NCBI RefSeq assembly: GCF_001556865.1
Contig: NZ_LSJY01000105.1
Location: forward strand, 1-17,145
DNA from: Sphingobium sp. CCH11-B1
Lineage (GTDB): Bacteria; Pseudomonadota; Alphaproteobacteria; Sphingomonadales; Sphingomonadaceae
Length of the DNA: 17,145 bases
Direction of reading: 5' to 3'
The notes under the pieces are model-generated. The model saw nothing but the letters and a program-made list of their open reading frames with translations, made no database searches and had not been told where the DNA came from. Of this stretch, positions 6,319-14,866 are shown in pieces (the first letter of the stretch is position 1; each line of letters opens with the position of its first letter). Made by a program: the position numbers and the translations under genes.

Positions 6319-8137
6319 TCTTCACCCCACCATCGCCAAGGTGACGGAGCGCATCGTCGCGCGCAGCCGCCCGCGCCGCCGCCAGTATCTGGACCTCATC
6401 GAACGCGGCCGGGACGCGGGCACCAATCGCGACCAGCTGTCCTGCGGCAACCTGGCCCATGGCTTCGCGGCAAGCGGCGAGGACAAGCCGGTGATCCGCA
6501 CCGGCAATGCAATGAATATCGGCATCGTCACCGCCTATAACGACATGCTTTCGGCGCATCAGCCCTATGGCCGCTACCCCGAGCAAATCAAGATCGCGGC
6601 GCGCGAAGTCGGCGCAACGGCGCAGGTCGCGGGCGGCGTGCCGGCGATGTGCGACGGCGTGACGCAGGGGCAGGCGGGCATGGACCTGTCGCTCTTCTCC
6701 CGCGACACCATCGCGCTAGGCACCGCGGTCGCCCTGTCCCACGCGATGTTCGAAGGGGCGCTGTTGCTCGGCATCTGCGACAAGATCGTTCCGGGCCTGC
6801 TGATCGGCGCGCTGCGCTTTGGCCATCTCCCCACCATCCTGATCCCCGCCGGGCCCATGCCTTCGGGCCTCGCCAACAAGGAAAAGGTCCGCATCCGCCA
6901 GCTCTATGCGGAGGGCAAGGTCGGGCGCGAGGAATTGCTGGAATCGGAAAGCGCATCCTATCACGGGGCGGGCACCTGCACCTTCTATGGCACGGCCAAC
7001 AGCAATCAGATGATGATGGAGATGATGGGCCTGCACATGCCCGCCGCCTCCTTCGTCAATCCGGGCACAAAGCTGCGCACCGAACTGACGCGCGCGGCGA
7101 CGCATCGCATTGCCAGCATCGGCTGGGACGGTGACGATTACCGACCGCTGGGCCATTGCGTCGATGAAAAGGCGATCGTCAATGCCATGATAGGGCTGAT
7201 GGCGACAGGCGGATCGACCAACCACGCGATCCATCTGCCCGCCATAGCGCGTGCGGCGGGGATCAGCATCGACTGGACCGACCTCGCCGAGATTTCCGAG
7301 GCCGTCCCGCTGCTCGCCCGCGTCTATCCCAACGGATCGGGCGACGTGAATCACTTCCATGCGGCGGGCGGCATCAGCTTCGTGATCCGCGAACTTCTGG
7401 ACGCCGGCCTTCTCCACCGCGACATCATGACCGTCGCGCGCGCCGACCTCACCGATTATGGCAAGGAACCGGTGCTTGAGGACGACGCGCTGCAATGGCG
7501 CGACGTTCCCGCCTCGCGCGACGAGAATATACTGCGCCCTGCCTCAAACCCTTTCCAGCCCGATGGCGGCATGAAGCTGCTCCAGGGCAATCTCGGCCGT
7601 TGCGTCATGAAGGTGAGCGCGGTGGACAAGGAGCGTTGGACGATCGAGGCGCCCGCCGCTGTCTTCCAGACACAAGACGATGTCCTGCGCGCGTTCAAGG
7701 CCGGCGAACTGGAACGCGACGTGGTCGTTGTCGTCCGCTTCCAGGGGCCACGCGCAAACGGAATGCCCGAACTGCACAAGCTGACCCCGGCGCTTGGCGT
7801 GCTTCAGGATCGCGGCTTCAAGGTCGCGCTGCTGACCGATGGTCGCATGTCGGGCGCAAGCGGCAAGGTACCCGCCGCCATCCATTTGTCGCCGGAGGCA
7901 CTGGGTGGCGGCCCGATCGGGAAGCTGCGCGACGGCGACATGGTCCGCGTCTGCGCACAGCAGGGCGTGGTGGAGGCGCTGGTCGACGCGGCCGAATGGG
8001 ACGCGCGCGGTCATCCCGTCCCGCCGCCCCCACCATACGACACCGGCCGCGAACTTTTCGCCCTCTTCCGCCATCACAGCGACCTTGCCGAACAGGGCGC
8101 GTCGCCAATCCTGGCGGCGATGGAAAGTGAGCTTTGA
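6311..8137 (+). CDS. edd: 6-phosphogluconate dehydratase
   Basis: Dehydrates 6-phosphogluconate to 2-keto-3-deoxy-6-phosphogluconate, the committing Entner-Doudoroff step; an iron-sulfur enzyme of the IlvD/Edd family. Its length of 608 aa is typical (E. coli 603). Family blocks are [17 protein letters not shown] (71-87), [16 protein letters not shown] (109-124), [40 protein letters not shown] and [13 protein letters not shown]. Cys156 and Cys223 are the likely cluster ligands, with Cys114 also conserved. The start codon overlaps the zwf stop, with GGAG 9 nt upstream inside zwf, so translation is coupled. The Edd versus IlvD choice rests on length, motif details and the operon partners. Confidence 0.97.
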   Translation: MTDLHPTIAKVTERIVARSRPRRRQYLDLIERGRDAGTNRDQLSCGNLAHGFAASGEDKPVIRTGNAMNIGIVTAYNDMLSAHQPYGRYPEQIKIAAREVGATAQVAGGVPAMCDGVTQGQAGMDLSLFSRDTIALGTAVALSHAMFEGALLLGICDKIVPGLLIGALRFGHLPTILIPAGPMPSGLANKEKVRIRQLYAEGKVGREELLESESASYHGAGTCTFYGTANSNQMMMEMMGLHMPAASFVNPGTKLRTELTRAATHRIASIGWDGDDYRPLGHCVDEKAIVNAMIGLMATGGSTNHAIHLPAIARAAGISIDWTDLAEISEAVPLLARVYPNGSGDVNHFHAAGGISFVIRELLDAGLLHRDIMTVARADLTDYGKEPVLEDDALQWRDVPASRDENILRPASNPFQPDGGMKLLQGNLGRCVMKVSAVDKERWTIEAPAAVFQTQDDVLRAFKAGELERDVVVVVRFQGPRANGMPELHKLTPALGVLQDRGFKVALLTDGRMSGASGKVPAAIHLSPEALGGGPIGKLRDGDMVRVCAQQGVVEALVDAAEWDARGHPVPPPPPYDTGRELFALFRHHSDLAEQGASPILAAMESEL

Positions 8138-8140
8138 TAA

Positions 8141-8226
8141 TCATCGCCATGCCAGCGCAGCATGGCATCTCGGGCGGTACGGCACGACCCGGCCCCTTGA
8201 GATCCGAGCCTGCGCTGAGACGACGA
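8141..8226. repeat. REP/BIME-like paired-hairpin repeat, degenerate copy, between edd and glk
   Basis: It starts with a perfect 7-bp hairpin GCCATGC-CAGCGCA-GCATGGC (8146-8166) followed by ATCTC. It ends with a decayed inverted partner, GAGATCC-GAGCCTGCGCTGAG (8199-8219). Read inward, both halves share the CAGCG-AGGCT core with the intact element at 10442-10518: about 18 of 22 positions in the second half and 19 of 29 in the first. It fills nearly all of the 97-bp edd-glk gap. It could modulate mRNA stability or readthrough within the operon. Confidence 0.65.
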
Positions 8227-8234
8227 CATAAAGA

Positions 8235-9221
8235 ATGGATGCCTTGATGACCGATATCATCGCCGCCGACATTGGCGGGACCAACGCCCGCTTCGCGCGC
8301 GCCTCGCTGGACGAGAAGGGCGTGCCCACGCTCGGCACGGTGCGCAAATATAAGGTGGAGGAATATCCCAGCCTCCAGGCCTGCTGGGCCGCCTTCGCGG
8401 AAGATGAAAAGAAGGGTGGCGCGGGCGACCTGCCCGATTGCGCGTCTATCGCCTTTGCGACGGCCATCGGGCGGGAAGTCATCAAGCTGACGAACAGCAA
8501 TTGGGTGATCCGCGCTGACACGCTGGCGGAGGATATCGGGGTGCGCACGGTCCGCCTGGTCAATGATTTCGAAGCTGTCGCCTTCGCCGTGTCGCGTCTG
8601 CCACAGGAAAATCTGCCATTGTTGTTCGGCGAGGATCGGCCCTTCCCCTATGATGGCGGCGTCACAGTGATGGGACCGGGCACGGGCCTTGGCGTAGCGA
8701 TGATCGCCTATGACAATGGCGAACCGCATGTCCTCGCGACCGAAGGGGGGCATCTTGATTTCGCGCCGCTCGATCATATCGAGGAGCGCATCCTGTCCTA
8801 TCTGCGCGACAAATTCCTGCGCGTTTCGACTGAACGGATCGTGTCCGGGCCGGGCCTCAACTATATCTACAAGGCGATGGCGACGATCGGCCATGATCGG
8901 GTGGTGCTGATGGAAGATCCCGAATTGTGGCAGGCCGCGCTCGACGGCAGCGACCCCTTCGCCCGCCGCGCGCTGGAGCGTTTCTGCATGTGCTATGGCT
9001 CGGTAGCGGGCGACCTGGCGCTGGCGCACGGCCCGCATAGCGTAGTCCTGGCCGGAGGCCTCACCCAGCGGATGAAGGATTTTCTCACTCAAAGCGGCTT
9101 CCATGCCCGCTTCAAGGCCAAGGGTCGCTTCGAAAGCCTGATGGCGACCGTGCCGATCCGCTGCGCCATCCACGAAGAAATAGGCCTGTTCGGGGCCGCG
9201 GCAGCATTCCGGGAGAAATAA
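8235..9221 (+). CDS. glk: glucokinase
   Basis: Phosphorylates glucose to glucose-6-phosphate with ATP, feeding zwf of the same operon. The 328-aa protein belongs to the bacterial Glk family without ROK zinc motifs (E. coli 321 aa). Visible motifs are the phosphate loop DIGGTNARFA, the catalytic Asp111 in RLVNDFEAVAF, GPGTGLGVAM, the glucose-contacting ATEGGHLDF (Glu170, His173), SGPGLNYIY and the C-terminal VVLAGGL. An ATG at 8247 (giving MTDIIAADIGG) is an equally good start and fits the family N-terminus better; neither has a strong ribosome binding site. It follows the hairpin repeat after edd and precedes eda by 2 bp. Confidence 0.95.
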   Translation: MDALMTDIIAADIGGTNARFARASLDEKGVPTLGTVRKYKVEEYPSLQACWAAFAEDEKKGGAGDLPDCASIAFATAIGREVIKLTNSNWVIRADTLAEDIGVRTVRLVNDFEAVAFAVSRLPQENLPLLFGEDRPFPYDGGVTVMGPGTGLGVAMIAYDNGEPHVLATEGGHLDFAPLDHIEERILSYLRDKFLRVSTERIVSGPGLNYIYKAMATIGHDRVVLMEDPELWQAALDGSDPFARRALERFCMCYGSVAGDLALAHGPHSVVLAGGLTQRMKDFLTQSGFHARFKAKGRFESLMATVPIRCAIHEEIGLFGAAAAFREK

Positions 9222-9223
9222 GC

Positions 9224-9859
9224 ATGAGCAACCTGACCGTAGCGCAGGTGATGGAACTGGCGCCGGTGATCCCCGTGCTGGTGGTCGAACGGGTGGAGGA
9301 TGCGCTGCCCATCGCGCAGGCGCTGGTGGCAGGCGGTCTGCCCGCGCTGGAAGTGACGCTGCGCACCCCCGCCGCGCTGGACGTGATCCGCGAAATGGCG
9401 CAAGTTGAAGGCGCGGTCGTCGGGGCTGGCACGGTGCTGAACCCTGCCCAGCTCGACGCGGCGATGAACGCAGGCGCGCGCTTCGCCGTCAGCCCGGGCC
9501 TCACCGAACCGCTGGGCAAGGCGGCGATCGACGCCGGCATCCCCTTCCTGCCCGGCACAGCCACAGCCGCCGACATCATGCGCGGCATGGACATGGGCCT
9601 TACCCACTTCAAATTCTTTCCCGCGGAAACGTCGGGCGGACTTCCCGCGCTAAAGGCGCTCGCCGCGCCGCTCCATACCGCCCGCTTCTGCCCTACCGGC
9701 GGCATCACGCCGCAGAACGCGCCAGAATGGCTGGCCCAGCCTTTCATCAAATGCGTGGGCGGCAGCTGGGTCGTGCCGAAGGGACCGGTCGACGCGAAGA
9801 CGATCGAGGCGCTGGCCCGCGAGGCGGCGGCCTTGCCCCGGCACGGGTCAGCGCGCTGA
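9224..9859 (+). CDS. eda: 2-dehydro-3-deoxy-phosphogluconate (KDPG) aldolase
   Basis: Cleaves KDPG into pyruvate and glyceraldehyde-3-phosphate, the last Entner-Doudoroff step. At 211 aa it matches the class I aldolase family (E. coli 213). Key residues are Glu43 and Arg47 in EVTLRTP, the phosphate-binding stretch GAGTVLNPAQL, SPGLTEP, and the Schiff-base Lys130 in THFKFFPAE (E. coli E45, R49, K133). TGGITPQNAPEWL forms the C-terminal phosphate site. GGGAG (9211-9215) lies 8 nt before the ATG and only 2 bp separate it from the glk stop, so it is cotranscribed with glk. Confidence 0.97.
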   Translation: MSNLTVAQVMELAPVIPVLVVERVEDALPIAQALVAGGLPALEVTLRTPAALDVIREMAQVEGAVVGAGTVLNPAQLDAAMNAGARFAVSPGLTEPLGKAAIDAGIPFLPGTATAADIMRGMDMGLTHFKFFPAETSGGLPALKALAAPLHTARFCPTGGITPQNAPEWLAQPFIKCVGGSWVVPKGPVDAKTIEALAREAAALPRHGSAR

Positions 9860-9890
9860 TCCGGTTGCGCCCCGTGGCCACGCGCCCTAG

Positions 9891-10412
9891 ATGCAAGGCA
9901 TGACTCCGCGCCGCCTCCTCGCCGCCTTCGCCCTGGTCCTGTCGGGCTGCGCCGGCGCGCCGCAAACCTACCCCTCGCTCGCCAAGCGCCCGATCGAAAG
10001 CGCGCCGGTGGCCGAAGCCGCAGCGCCCTCCCCCCCTGCCGCCGCCGATCCGGCGCTGAGGCAGGAGATCGATCGCAACGTGGCGCAGGCGGACAAGGGC
10101 GCCGCGGCCTTCGACGCCGCCTATGCCAAGGCCGACAAGGCTGTCGCCGCGGCCAAAGGGGCCGCCGTCTCCAGTGACGCCTGGGTTGCGGCGCAGGTCG
10201 CGATCAGCGCATTGGAGGCCGCGCGCAACGACAGCGTGTCGGCGCTCGCCAGCCTCGACACGCTCTATGTCAGCCGCAGCGACAGCGTGGCGGACGGCAA
10301 GGCAGCCGGCGGCCTGGCGGAGATCGACGCCGCGCGCACCGCCACGCTGGCGCTCGTCGACCAGCAAAACGACCGCATCGACGCGATGAAGGCCCGCCTA
10401 CCCCAGCCCTGA
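9891..10412 (+). CDS. small Ala/Asp-rich lipoprotein of unknown function
   Basis: The 173-aa product begins with a lipoprotein signal (TPRRLLAAFALVLSGC, Cys20 to be lipidated), so it is probably anchored in a membrane facing the periplasm. A Pro/Ala-rich linker follows (about residues 21-52). The rest is a helical region rich in Ala, Asp and Lys that could form a coiled coil, with LALVDQQNDRIDAMKARL near the end. No enzyme motif is visible. An alternative ATG is at 9900; neither start has a clear ribosome binding site. It lies 31 bp after eda on the same strand and could be read through from the operon, but a metabolic link is not evident. Confidence 0.7.
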   Translation: MQGMTPRRLLAAFALVLSGCAGAPQTYPSLAKRPIESAPVAEAAAPSPPAAADPALRQEIDRNVAQADKGAAAFDAAYAKADKAVAAAKGAAVSSDAWVAAQVAISALEAARNDSVSALASLDTLYVSRSDSVADGKAAGGLAEIDAARTATLALVDQQNDRIDAMKARLPQP

Positions 10413-10441
10413 GGGCGGAGAAATGCCCGACAGCCACTTGC

Positions 10442-10518
10442 TGTCACCCCAGCGAAGGCTGGGGTCTCAGGAGATATCGCGCATGCGGCACCCGATCCCA
10501 GCCTTCGCTGGGATGACG
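10442..10518. repeat. REP/BIME-like paired inverted hairpins in a convergent gap
   Basis: There are two strong hairpins in opposite orientation: CCCCAGC-GAAG-GCTGGGG (10447-10464) and ATCCCAGC-CTTC-GCTGGGAT (10495-10514). Each half carries GTCAYCCCAGCGAAGGCTGG, one on each strand, with 30 bp between them. The element sits between the convergent lipoprotein and carbonic anhydrase genes and may act as a bidirectional terminator. I recall similar GTCATCCCAGCGAAGGCTGG repeats as frequent in sphingomonad genomes. Confidence 0.8.
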
Positions 10519-10528
10519 AAAATTCGCT

Positions 10529-11110
10529 CTACCCCATCCCCTTCACCGCGCCCTTATGCGCCTTCGCATTGTGGACATAATGGTCCACACCTTCTCGCAT
10601 GTCGATCAGCGCCGCGTCGGACAGGTCGCGCATATATTTGGCGGGCCGCCCGGCCCAGAGCTGGCGATGCGTGACGGTCTTGCCCGACGTCAGCATCGCG
10701 CCCGCCGCCAGCATCGCGTCGCTTTCCACCGTGCATCCGCTCATCACGACCGCGCCCAGCCCCACAAAGGCACGGTCGTGCAGCACGCAGCCATGCACCA
10801 TCGCGATGTGACCGATCAGCACGTCATCCCCGATGATCGTGGGCCATCCGTCGAGCGGCCGCCCGTCCTGCCGTTCGCCCGCGCCGTCGCAATGGATGAC
10901 AGTGCCGTCCTGGATGTTGGTGCGCGCGCCGATCCGGATGCGGTTCACGTCGGCCCGGATCACGCAATTATACCAGACGCTGCTGTCTTCCCCGATCTCC
11001 ACATCGCCGATGATGCGGCATCCGGGCGCGATGAAGGCGCTTGGGTGGATCACCGGCGTCTTGCCGTTGAACGGGATGATGCTGACGTCGGGATATTCGG
11101 GGTGGGACAT
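10529..11110 (-). CDS. gamma-class carbonic anhydrase-like hexapeptide-repeat protein
   Basis: A left-handed beta-helix protein of 193 aa, of the gamma-carbonic anhydrase/YrdA/PaaY group, which forms trimers with a metal between subunits. Hexapeptide-like turns run from about residue 21 to 145 (GCRIIGDVEIGEDSSVWYN, IRIGARTNIQDG, IIGDDVLIGHIAMVHG, AFVGLGAVVMSGCTV). The three metal-binding histidines are all present: His73 (VIHCDG), His101 and His106 (GHIAMVHG), the last two with the 5-residue spacing of the archaeal enzyme Cam. Whether it hydrates CO2 cannot be told; many members lack activity. AGGAG lies 5 nt before the ATG. It is the last gene of the hemB operon, 9 bp after its neighbour. 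Confidence 0.9.
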   Translation of the reverse strand: MSHPEYPDVSIIPFNGKTPVIHPSAFIAPGCRIIGDVEIGEDSSVWYNCVIRADVNRIRIGARTNIQDGTVIHCDGAGERQDGRPLDGWPTIIGDDVLIGHIAMVHGCVLHDRAFVGLGAVVMSGCTVESDAMLAAGAMLTSGKTVTHRQLWAGRPAKYMRDLSDAALIDMREGVDHYVHNAKAHKGAVKGMG

Positions 11111-11119
11111 GCGTCTCTC

Positions 11120-13327
11120 CTATGGTCTGATTTTCAGGATCGGCAGGATGCTGGAATGATCGTCGGTCCACGGCGCAAAGCCCGGTCGCCCTTCCAGTTC
11201 TTGCCATGGGGCGGGCCGGCTGTGCATCTCCAACCGCGCTAGCTGCGCAGGATCGCGGGACAGCGCGACCCAGATGGAGGCGGTATAATGGCGGTTCGCC
11301 TCGCGCACGCTGGGCCGGTAGTTGCGCAGCATCGCGCGCCATCCTTCCGCGCTGGCATCCGCCGCCAGCACCGGCCGCAAGTCGAGATAACGGTTGGAAA
11401 TGTGGATCAGCAGCAGCCCGTCGGGCGCAAGCCGGCGCGCATAGACGGCCAGCGCCTCGCGCGTCAGCAGATGGGTAGGGATGGAATCGGAGGAGAAGGC
11501 GTCGATCACCAATATATCGGCCCCATCCGCCGGCTGCCGCGCCAGCGTCATGCGCGCGTCGCCGATCACGATATCGGCGCGCGGCTGGCACAGCGACAGG
11601 AAGGTGAAGCGGGCAGGATCGCGCGCGATCTCCGCCATCGCCGGATCGATCTCATAGAAGCGCCAGCTTTGGCCGGGCTGTGCGTAGCAGGCCAGCGTGC
11701 CCGCCCCCAGGCCCACGATGTCGACCCGGGCACGCGGCCCGAACAGCGCCGGCGCGGCCCGCAACGTCAGCCCCACGCCCGATCCCGGCGCATAATAGCT
11801 GGTCGGATTTCGCTCCCGCCCCGGTGCGCGGTCCTGAATGCCGTGCAGGGTGGTGCCATGGAACAGGACGCGTTCGGTCGCACTGCGGTTCGCGACGCCA
11901 TAGACGCCGAAATAGCTGCGCGTCAGCATGCCCGACGCTGACTGGGACAGCTTCTCCCATCCGCTGAGACACAGCATCAGATACACCAGCAGCCCGGCCG
12001 AGAGGATTCGATGCCCCAGCGCCATCACGCCCATCGCGATGATCGTGACGAAGCAGATCGACTTGATCGGCGGAGCGTTCCATCCCGGCCCAAGCAGGCC
12101 GCCGCCCACGGCCGATAGCAGCAGTCCCAGTAGCAGCATCGCCGCCGCCAGCCAGATTCGCCGCTGCGAATCGTCCCACAACAGGCGCGGCAGCCGAAGC
12201 AGCGGCTCCCGGTCCGGCAACAGCAGCGACGCGGCGAACAACAGCAGCGGATATTCATAGGTCCAGTCGAAGATCAGCGGCGCGACCAGCGCGCAGAACA
12301 GCCCGCCGATCATCCCCCCCACCGACATGACAAGGTAGAAGCGCGTCAAATGCTGGGGTGCGGGGCGCTGGTCATAAAGCCGCGCATGGAGCGCCGTCGC
12401 GCTGACGAACAGCACCGCTAGGATGCCGATGGCGATGAACAGGGGAAAATGTACGCCGCCGGTGAAGGCAATGCACGCGCCGATCAGCAGGATCAGTGGG
12501 GCGATGAGCACGCACAGTTCCGCGCCGCCCCGCCGCGTGGCGAAAGCGACTGAGAAACTGAGCAGATATAGGCCAAGCGGGAGCACCCACAGCATCGGCA
12601 TGGCAACAATGTCGGTGGTAAGGTAAAGGCTGGTCGCCAGCATCAGGCCCGACGGCACGGCGGCAAGGATGATCCACAGCAGCATCGTGCGCGCGCCGGG
12701 CGCCGGTGCGGGCGCACTGTTGGTCTCGTCGCGCGCGACCGCACCGGGCGGCAATCGCCGCGCGCTGGCATAGACAAGGAAGAAAAGCGCCGCATAACCG
12801 ACCGACCAGAGGATGCTCTGGGCATGAAGGGTCATCAGCGGCTCGACCAGGAGCGGGTAGGCGATCAAGCCGGCAAAACTGCCGAGATTGGATGCGGAAT
12901 AGAGCGGATAGGGATCACCCTCCCCTATTTCGCCATACCAGCGTTGCAGCAAGGGCGCCTGCGCCGCCACCACGAAGAAGAGCGGCCCGATCGACGCGCC
13001 GAACAGCCACAGCACCCACAATGCGGGCTCGACGGCGGGGGAAGGTTGCCAGTCGGCCAGGCCGATCGGCAGGAAAATCGCCGCCATCAGGAACAAGGCG
13101 AGATGGATGACGGCCTGCCGCCGCGCGGGAAAGCGGCCCAGCCAATGCGCATAGGCATAGCCGCCGAGCAGCAGCGCCTGATAAACGAGCATTGCGCTGT
13201 TCCACACTGCCGGCGATCCGCCAAGGCGGGGCAACGCCATCCGCGCGATCATCGGCTGGACCAGGAACAGCAGGAACGATCCCGCGCAGATCGTCAGCAC
13301 GAAGCGGGCGCGGGTTCCCAGTACCAT
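11120..13327 (-). CDS. membrane protein fused to a spermidine-synthase-like SAM-binding domain
   Basis: A 735-aa fusion. Roughly residues 10-470 contain many hydrophobic segments typical of a transporter-like membrane domain (for example LTICAGSFLLFLVQPMIARM, AMLVYQALLLGGYAYAHWLG, IGILAVLFVSATAL). The C-terminal ~200 residues form a Rossmann methyltransferase/aminopropyltransferase-like domain: GLGAG (539-543), the acidic YEIDP (558-562), IGDAR, and VIDAFSSDSIP (607-617), where Asp609 aligns with the catalytic region of spermidine synthases. This architecture is known as a fused MFS/spermidine synthase, but its reaction is not established to my knowledge. GGAGGT lies 9 nt before the ATG, inside the preceding gene; the start overlaps that gene's stop by 1 base (TGATG), indicating coupling. 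Confidence 0.88.
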   Translation of the reverse strand: MVLGTRARFVLTICAGSFLLFLVQPMIARMALPRLGGSPAVWNSAMLVYQALLLGGYAYAHWLGRFPARRQAVIHLALFLMAAIFLPIGLADWQPSPAVEPALWVLWLFGASIGPLFFVVAAQAPLLQRWYGEIGEGDPYPLYSASNLGSFAGLIAYPLLVEPLMTLHAQSILWSVGYAALFFLVYASARRLPPGAVARDETNSAPAPAPGARTMLLWIILAAVPSGLMLATSLYLTTDIVAMPMLWVLPLGLYLLSFSVAFATRRGGAELCVLIAPLILLIGACIAFTGGVHFPLFIAIGILAVLFVSATALHARLYDQRPAPQHLTRFYLVMSVGGMIGGLFCALVAPLIFDWTYEYPLLLFAASLLLPDREPLLRLPRLLWDDSQRRIWLAAAMLLLGLLLSAVGGGLLGPGWNAPPIKSICFVTIIAMGVMALGHRILSAGLLVYLMLCLSGWEKLSQSASGMLTRSYFGVYGVANRSATERVLFHGTTLHGIQDRAPGRERNPTSYYAPGSGVGLTLRAAPALFGPRARVDIVGLGAGTLACYAQPGQSWRFYEIDPAMAEIARDPARFTFLSLCQPRADIVIGDARMTLARQPADGADILVIDAFSSDSIPTHLLTREALAVYARRLAPDGLLLIHISNRYLDLRPVLAADASAEGWRAMLRNYRPSVREANRHYTASIWVALSRDPAQLARLEMHSRPAPWQELEGRPGFAPWTDDHSSILPILKIRP

Positions 13328-13878
13328 CAGGCGCGCACCTCCAGCGCGTAAACAATGTGCCGGCTCAGCGGATGGCCTGTCGGAAAAGCGGGATGGTCAA
13401 AATCCATATCCTCCCGCCTGCGCATGGCGAGTCCGATCATCAGACCCCATGACGCCTGGTTCTGCGGGACGGTGTAGGCGATGATGCGCTTGTGTCGGGG
13501 CCGGTTAACCCGGCACCATGCGATCGCCGCAAGGGCCGCCTCCTTGGCATACCCCTGCCCCCAGTAGCTCGCGGCCAATCGCCAGCCCAACTCCAGCTCG
13601 CCGTAGATCGGCGTGCCCAGATGCCTTCCAAGCCGGGGACCGCAAAAGCCCAGGATGCTGCCATCGGCCCTTGCTTCCATAAGCCAGTGACAATGCCCCA
13701 GCTCGCGTTGGGCGCCAGCCATGCGATAATATAAATCGACATAATGGTCGCGCGATTGACGGCCGCCCAGCCATCGGGTCACGTTATCCGTGTCGAGCGC
13801 CTGCATAAAGGGATCGATGTCTTCCTCTCGCCAACTGCGCAAGATCAGGCGGTCGGTTTCCAGGCGGAACTCACCCAT
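13327..13878 (-). CDS. GNAT-family N-acetyltransferase (RimJ/RimL type)
   Basis: At 183 aa with the RimJ/RimL-like opening RLETDRLILRSWREEDIDPF, this is a predicted cytosolic acetyl-CoA-dependent acetyltransferase, possibly acting on a protein N-terminus or a small amine. The acetyl-CoA site is the block ELGWRLAASYWGQGYAKEA (95-113), with the pyrophosphate loop WGQGYA. It is followed by the helix ALAAIAWCRV and the strand RIIAYTVPQNQASWGLMIGL, typical of motif B with the conserved Asn. The ATG overlaps the hemB stop by 8 bp and the TGA overlaps the downstream fusion gene. The substrate cannot be inferred. Confidence 0.9.
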   Translation of the reverse strand: MGEFRLETDRLILRSWREEDIDPFMQALDTDNVTRWLGGRQSRDHYVDLYYRMAGAQRELGHCHWLMEARADGSILGFCGPRLGRHLGTPIYGELELGWRLAASYWGQGYAKEAALAAIAWCRVNRPRHKRIIAYTVPQNQASWGLMIGLAMRRREDMDFDHPAFPTGHPLSRHIVYALEVRA

Positions 13879-14866
13879 TCAGCAGCCGGGCGGCATGGAG
13901 CGCATGATAGGTCAGCACACCCGAACATCCCGCCCGCTTGAACGCCATCAGCGTCTCCAGGATCAGCGCGTCGCGGTCTCCCGCGCGGGCGGCCGCCGCA
14001 TGTTCGATCATCGCATATTCGCCCGATACCTGATAGGCGAAGACCGGCACGGCGAAGCGATCGCGCACCCGCGCCACGATGTCGAGATAGGGCAGGCCCG
14101 GCTTCACCATCACGCTGTCGGCCCCTTCGGCCAGGTCGAGCGCCACTTCACGCAGCGCTTCCTCGCCATTGGCCGGGTCCATCTGGTAATTTTTCTTGTC
14201 GCCCTTCAGCAACCCGCGCGATCCCACCGCGTCGCGGAACGGGCCATAGAAGGCGCTCGCATATTTGGCGGCATAGGCCATGATCTGGACATTGGCATGA
14301 CCTTCTTCCTCCAGCGCCTCGCGGATCGCGCCGACGCGCCCGTCCATCATGTCGCTGGGCGCGATGATGTCCGCGCCCGCAGCCGCCTGGTTCAGCGACT
14401 GGCCGATCAGCACGTCCACCGTCGCGTCGTTGACGACATAGCCTGTCGGGCCCAGCAGCCCGTCCTGCCCATGCACCGTATAGGGGTCGAGCGCTACGTC
14501 GGTCAGCACACCGATGTCGGGCACCGCATCTTTGATGGCGCGGATCGCGCGGCACATCAGATTGTCGGGATTGAGCGCCTCCGCCCCGTCATCGCTGCGT
14601 CGCTCGGCTTGGGTGTTAGGGAAGAGGGCAAGGCAGGGGATGCCCGCATCCCGCGCTTCCCTGGCTTGGCCGACGATCCGGTCCACCGACCAGCGGGACA
14701 CGCCGGGCAGCGCGCCGATCGGCTCCTCGACACCCTCTCCCTCCGTTACGAACAGCGGCCAGATGAAGTCGGTTGGCGACAGGCGATTTTCGGCGTGCAT
14801 GGCCCGGCTCCAGGCCGTGGCGCGCGTACGGCGCAGGCGAAGCGCGGGATAGGGAGCGTGGGTCAT
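13871..14866 (-). CDS. hemB: porphobilinogen synthase (delta-aminolevulinic acid dehydratase)
   Basis: Condenses two 5-aminolevulinate molecules to porphobilinogen in haem synthesis. It has 331 aa, normal for the family. The two active-site lysines are Lys201 in YAAKYASAFYGPF and Lys255 in MVKPGLPYLD. The metal loop reads DVALDPYTVHGQDG (123-136): zinc enzymes have three cysteines here, whereas this one has Ala125, Asp127 and Asp135, the aspartate-rich form associated with Mg2+/K+ stimulation in alphaproteobacteria and plants. ATG at 14866 is the only plausible start, though no clear ribosome binding site precedes it. First gene of an operon with the acetyltransferase, the membrane fusion and the carbonic anhydrase-like gene. 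Confidence 0.97.
   Translation of the reverse strand: MTHAPYPALRLRRTRATAWSRAMHAENRLSPTDFIWPLFVTEGEGVEEPIGALPGVSRWSVDRIVGQAREARDAGIPCLALFPNTQAERRSDDGAEALNPDNLMCRAIRAIKDAVPDIGVLTDVALDPYTVHGQDGLLGPTGYVVNDATVDVLIGQSLNQAAAGADIIAPSDMMDGRVGAIREALEEEGHANVQIMAYAAKYASAFYGPFRDAVGSRGLLKGDKKNYQMDPANGEEALREVALDLAEGADSVMVKPGLPYLDIVARVRDRFAVPVFAYQVSGEYAMIEHAAAARAGDRDALILETLMAFKRAGCSGVLTYHALHAARLLNG

Noticed and set aside
7818..9173. 451-codon minus-strand frame across edd and glk
   Set aside because: Both plus-strand genes are unmistakable; the antisense translation has no recognisable fold and spans the repeat between them.
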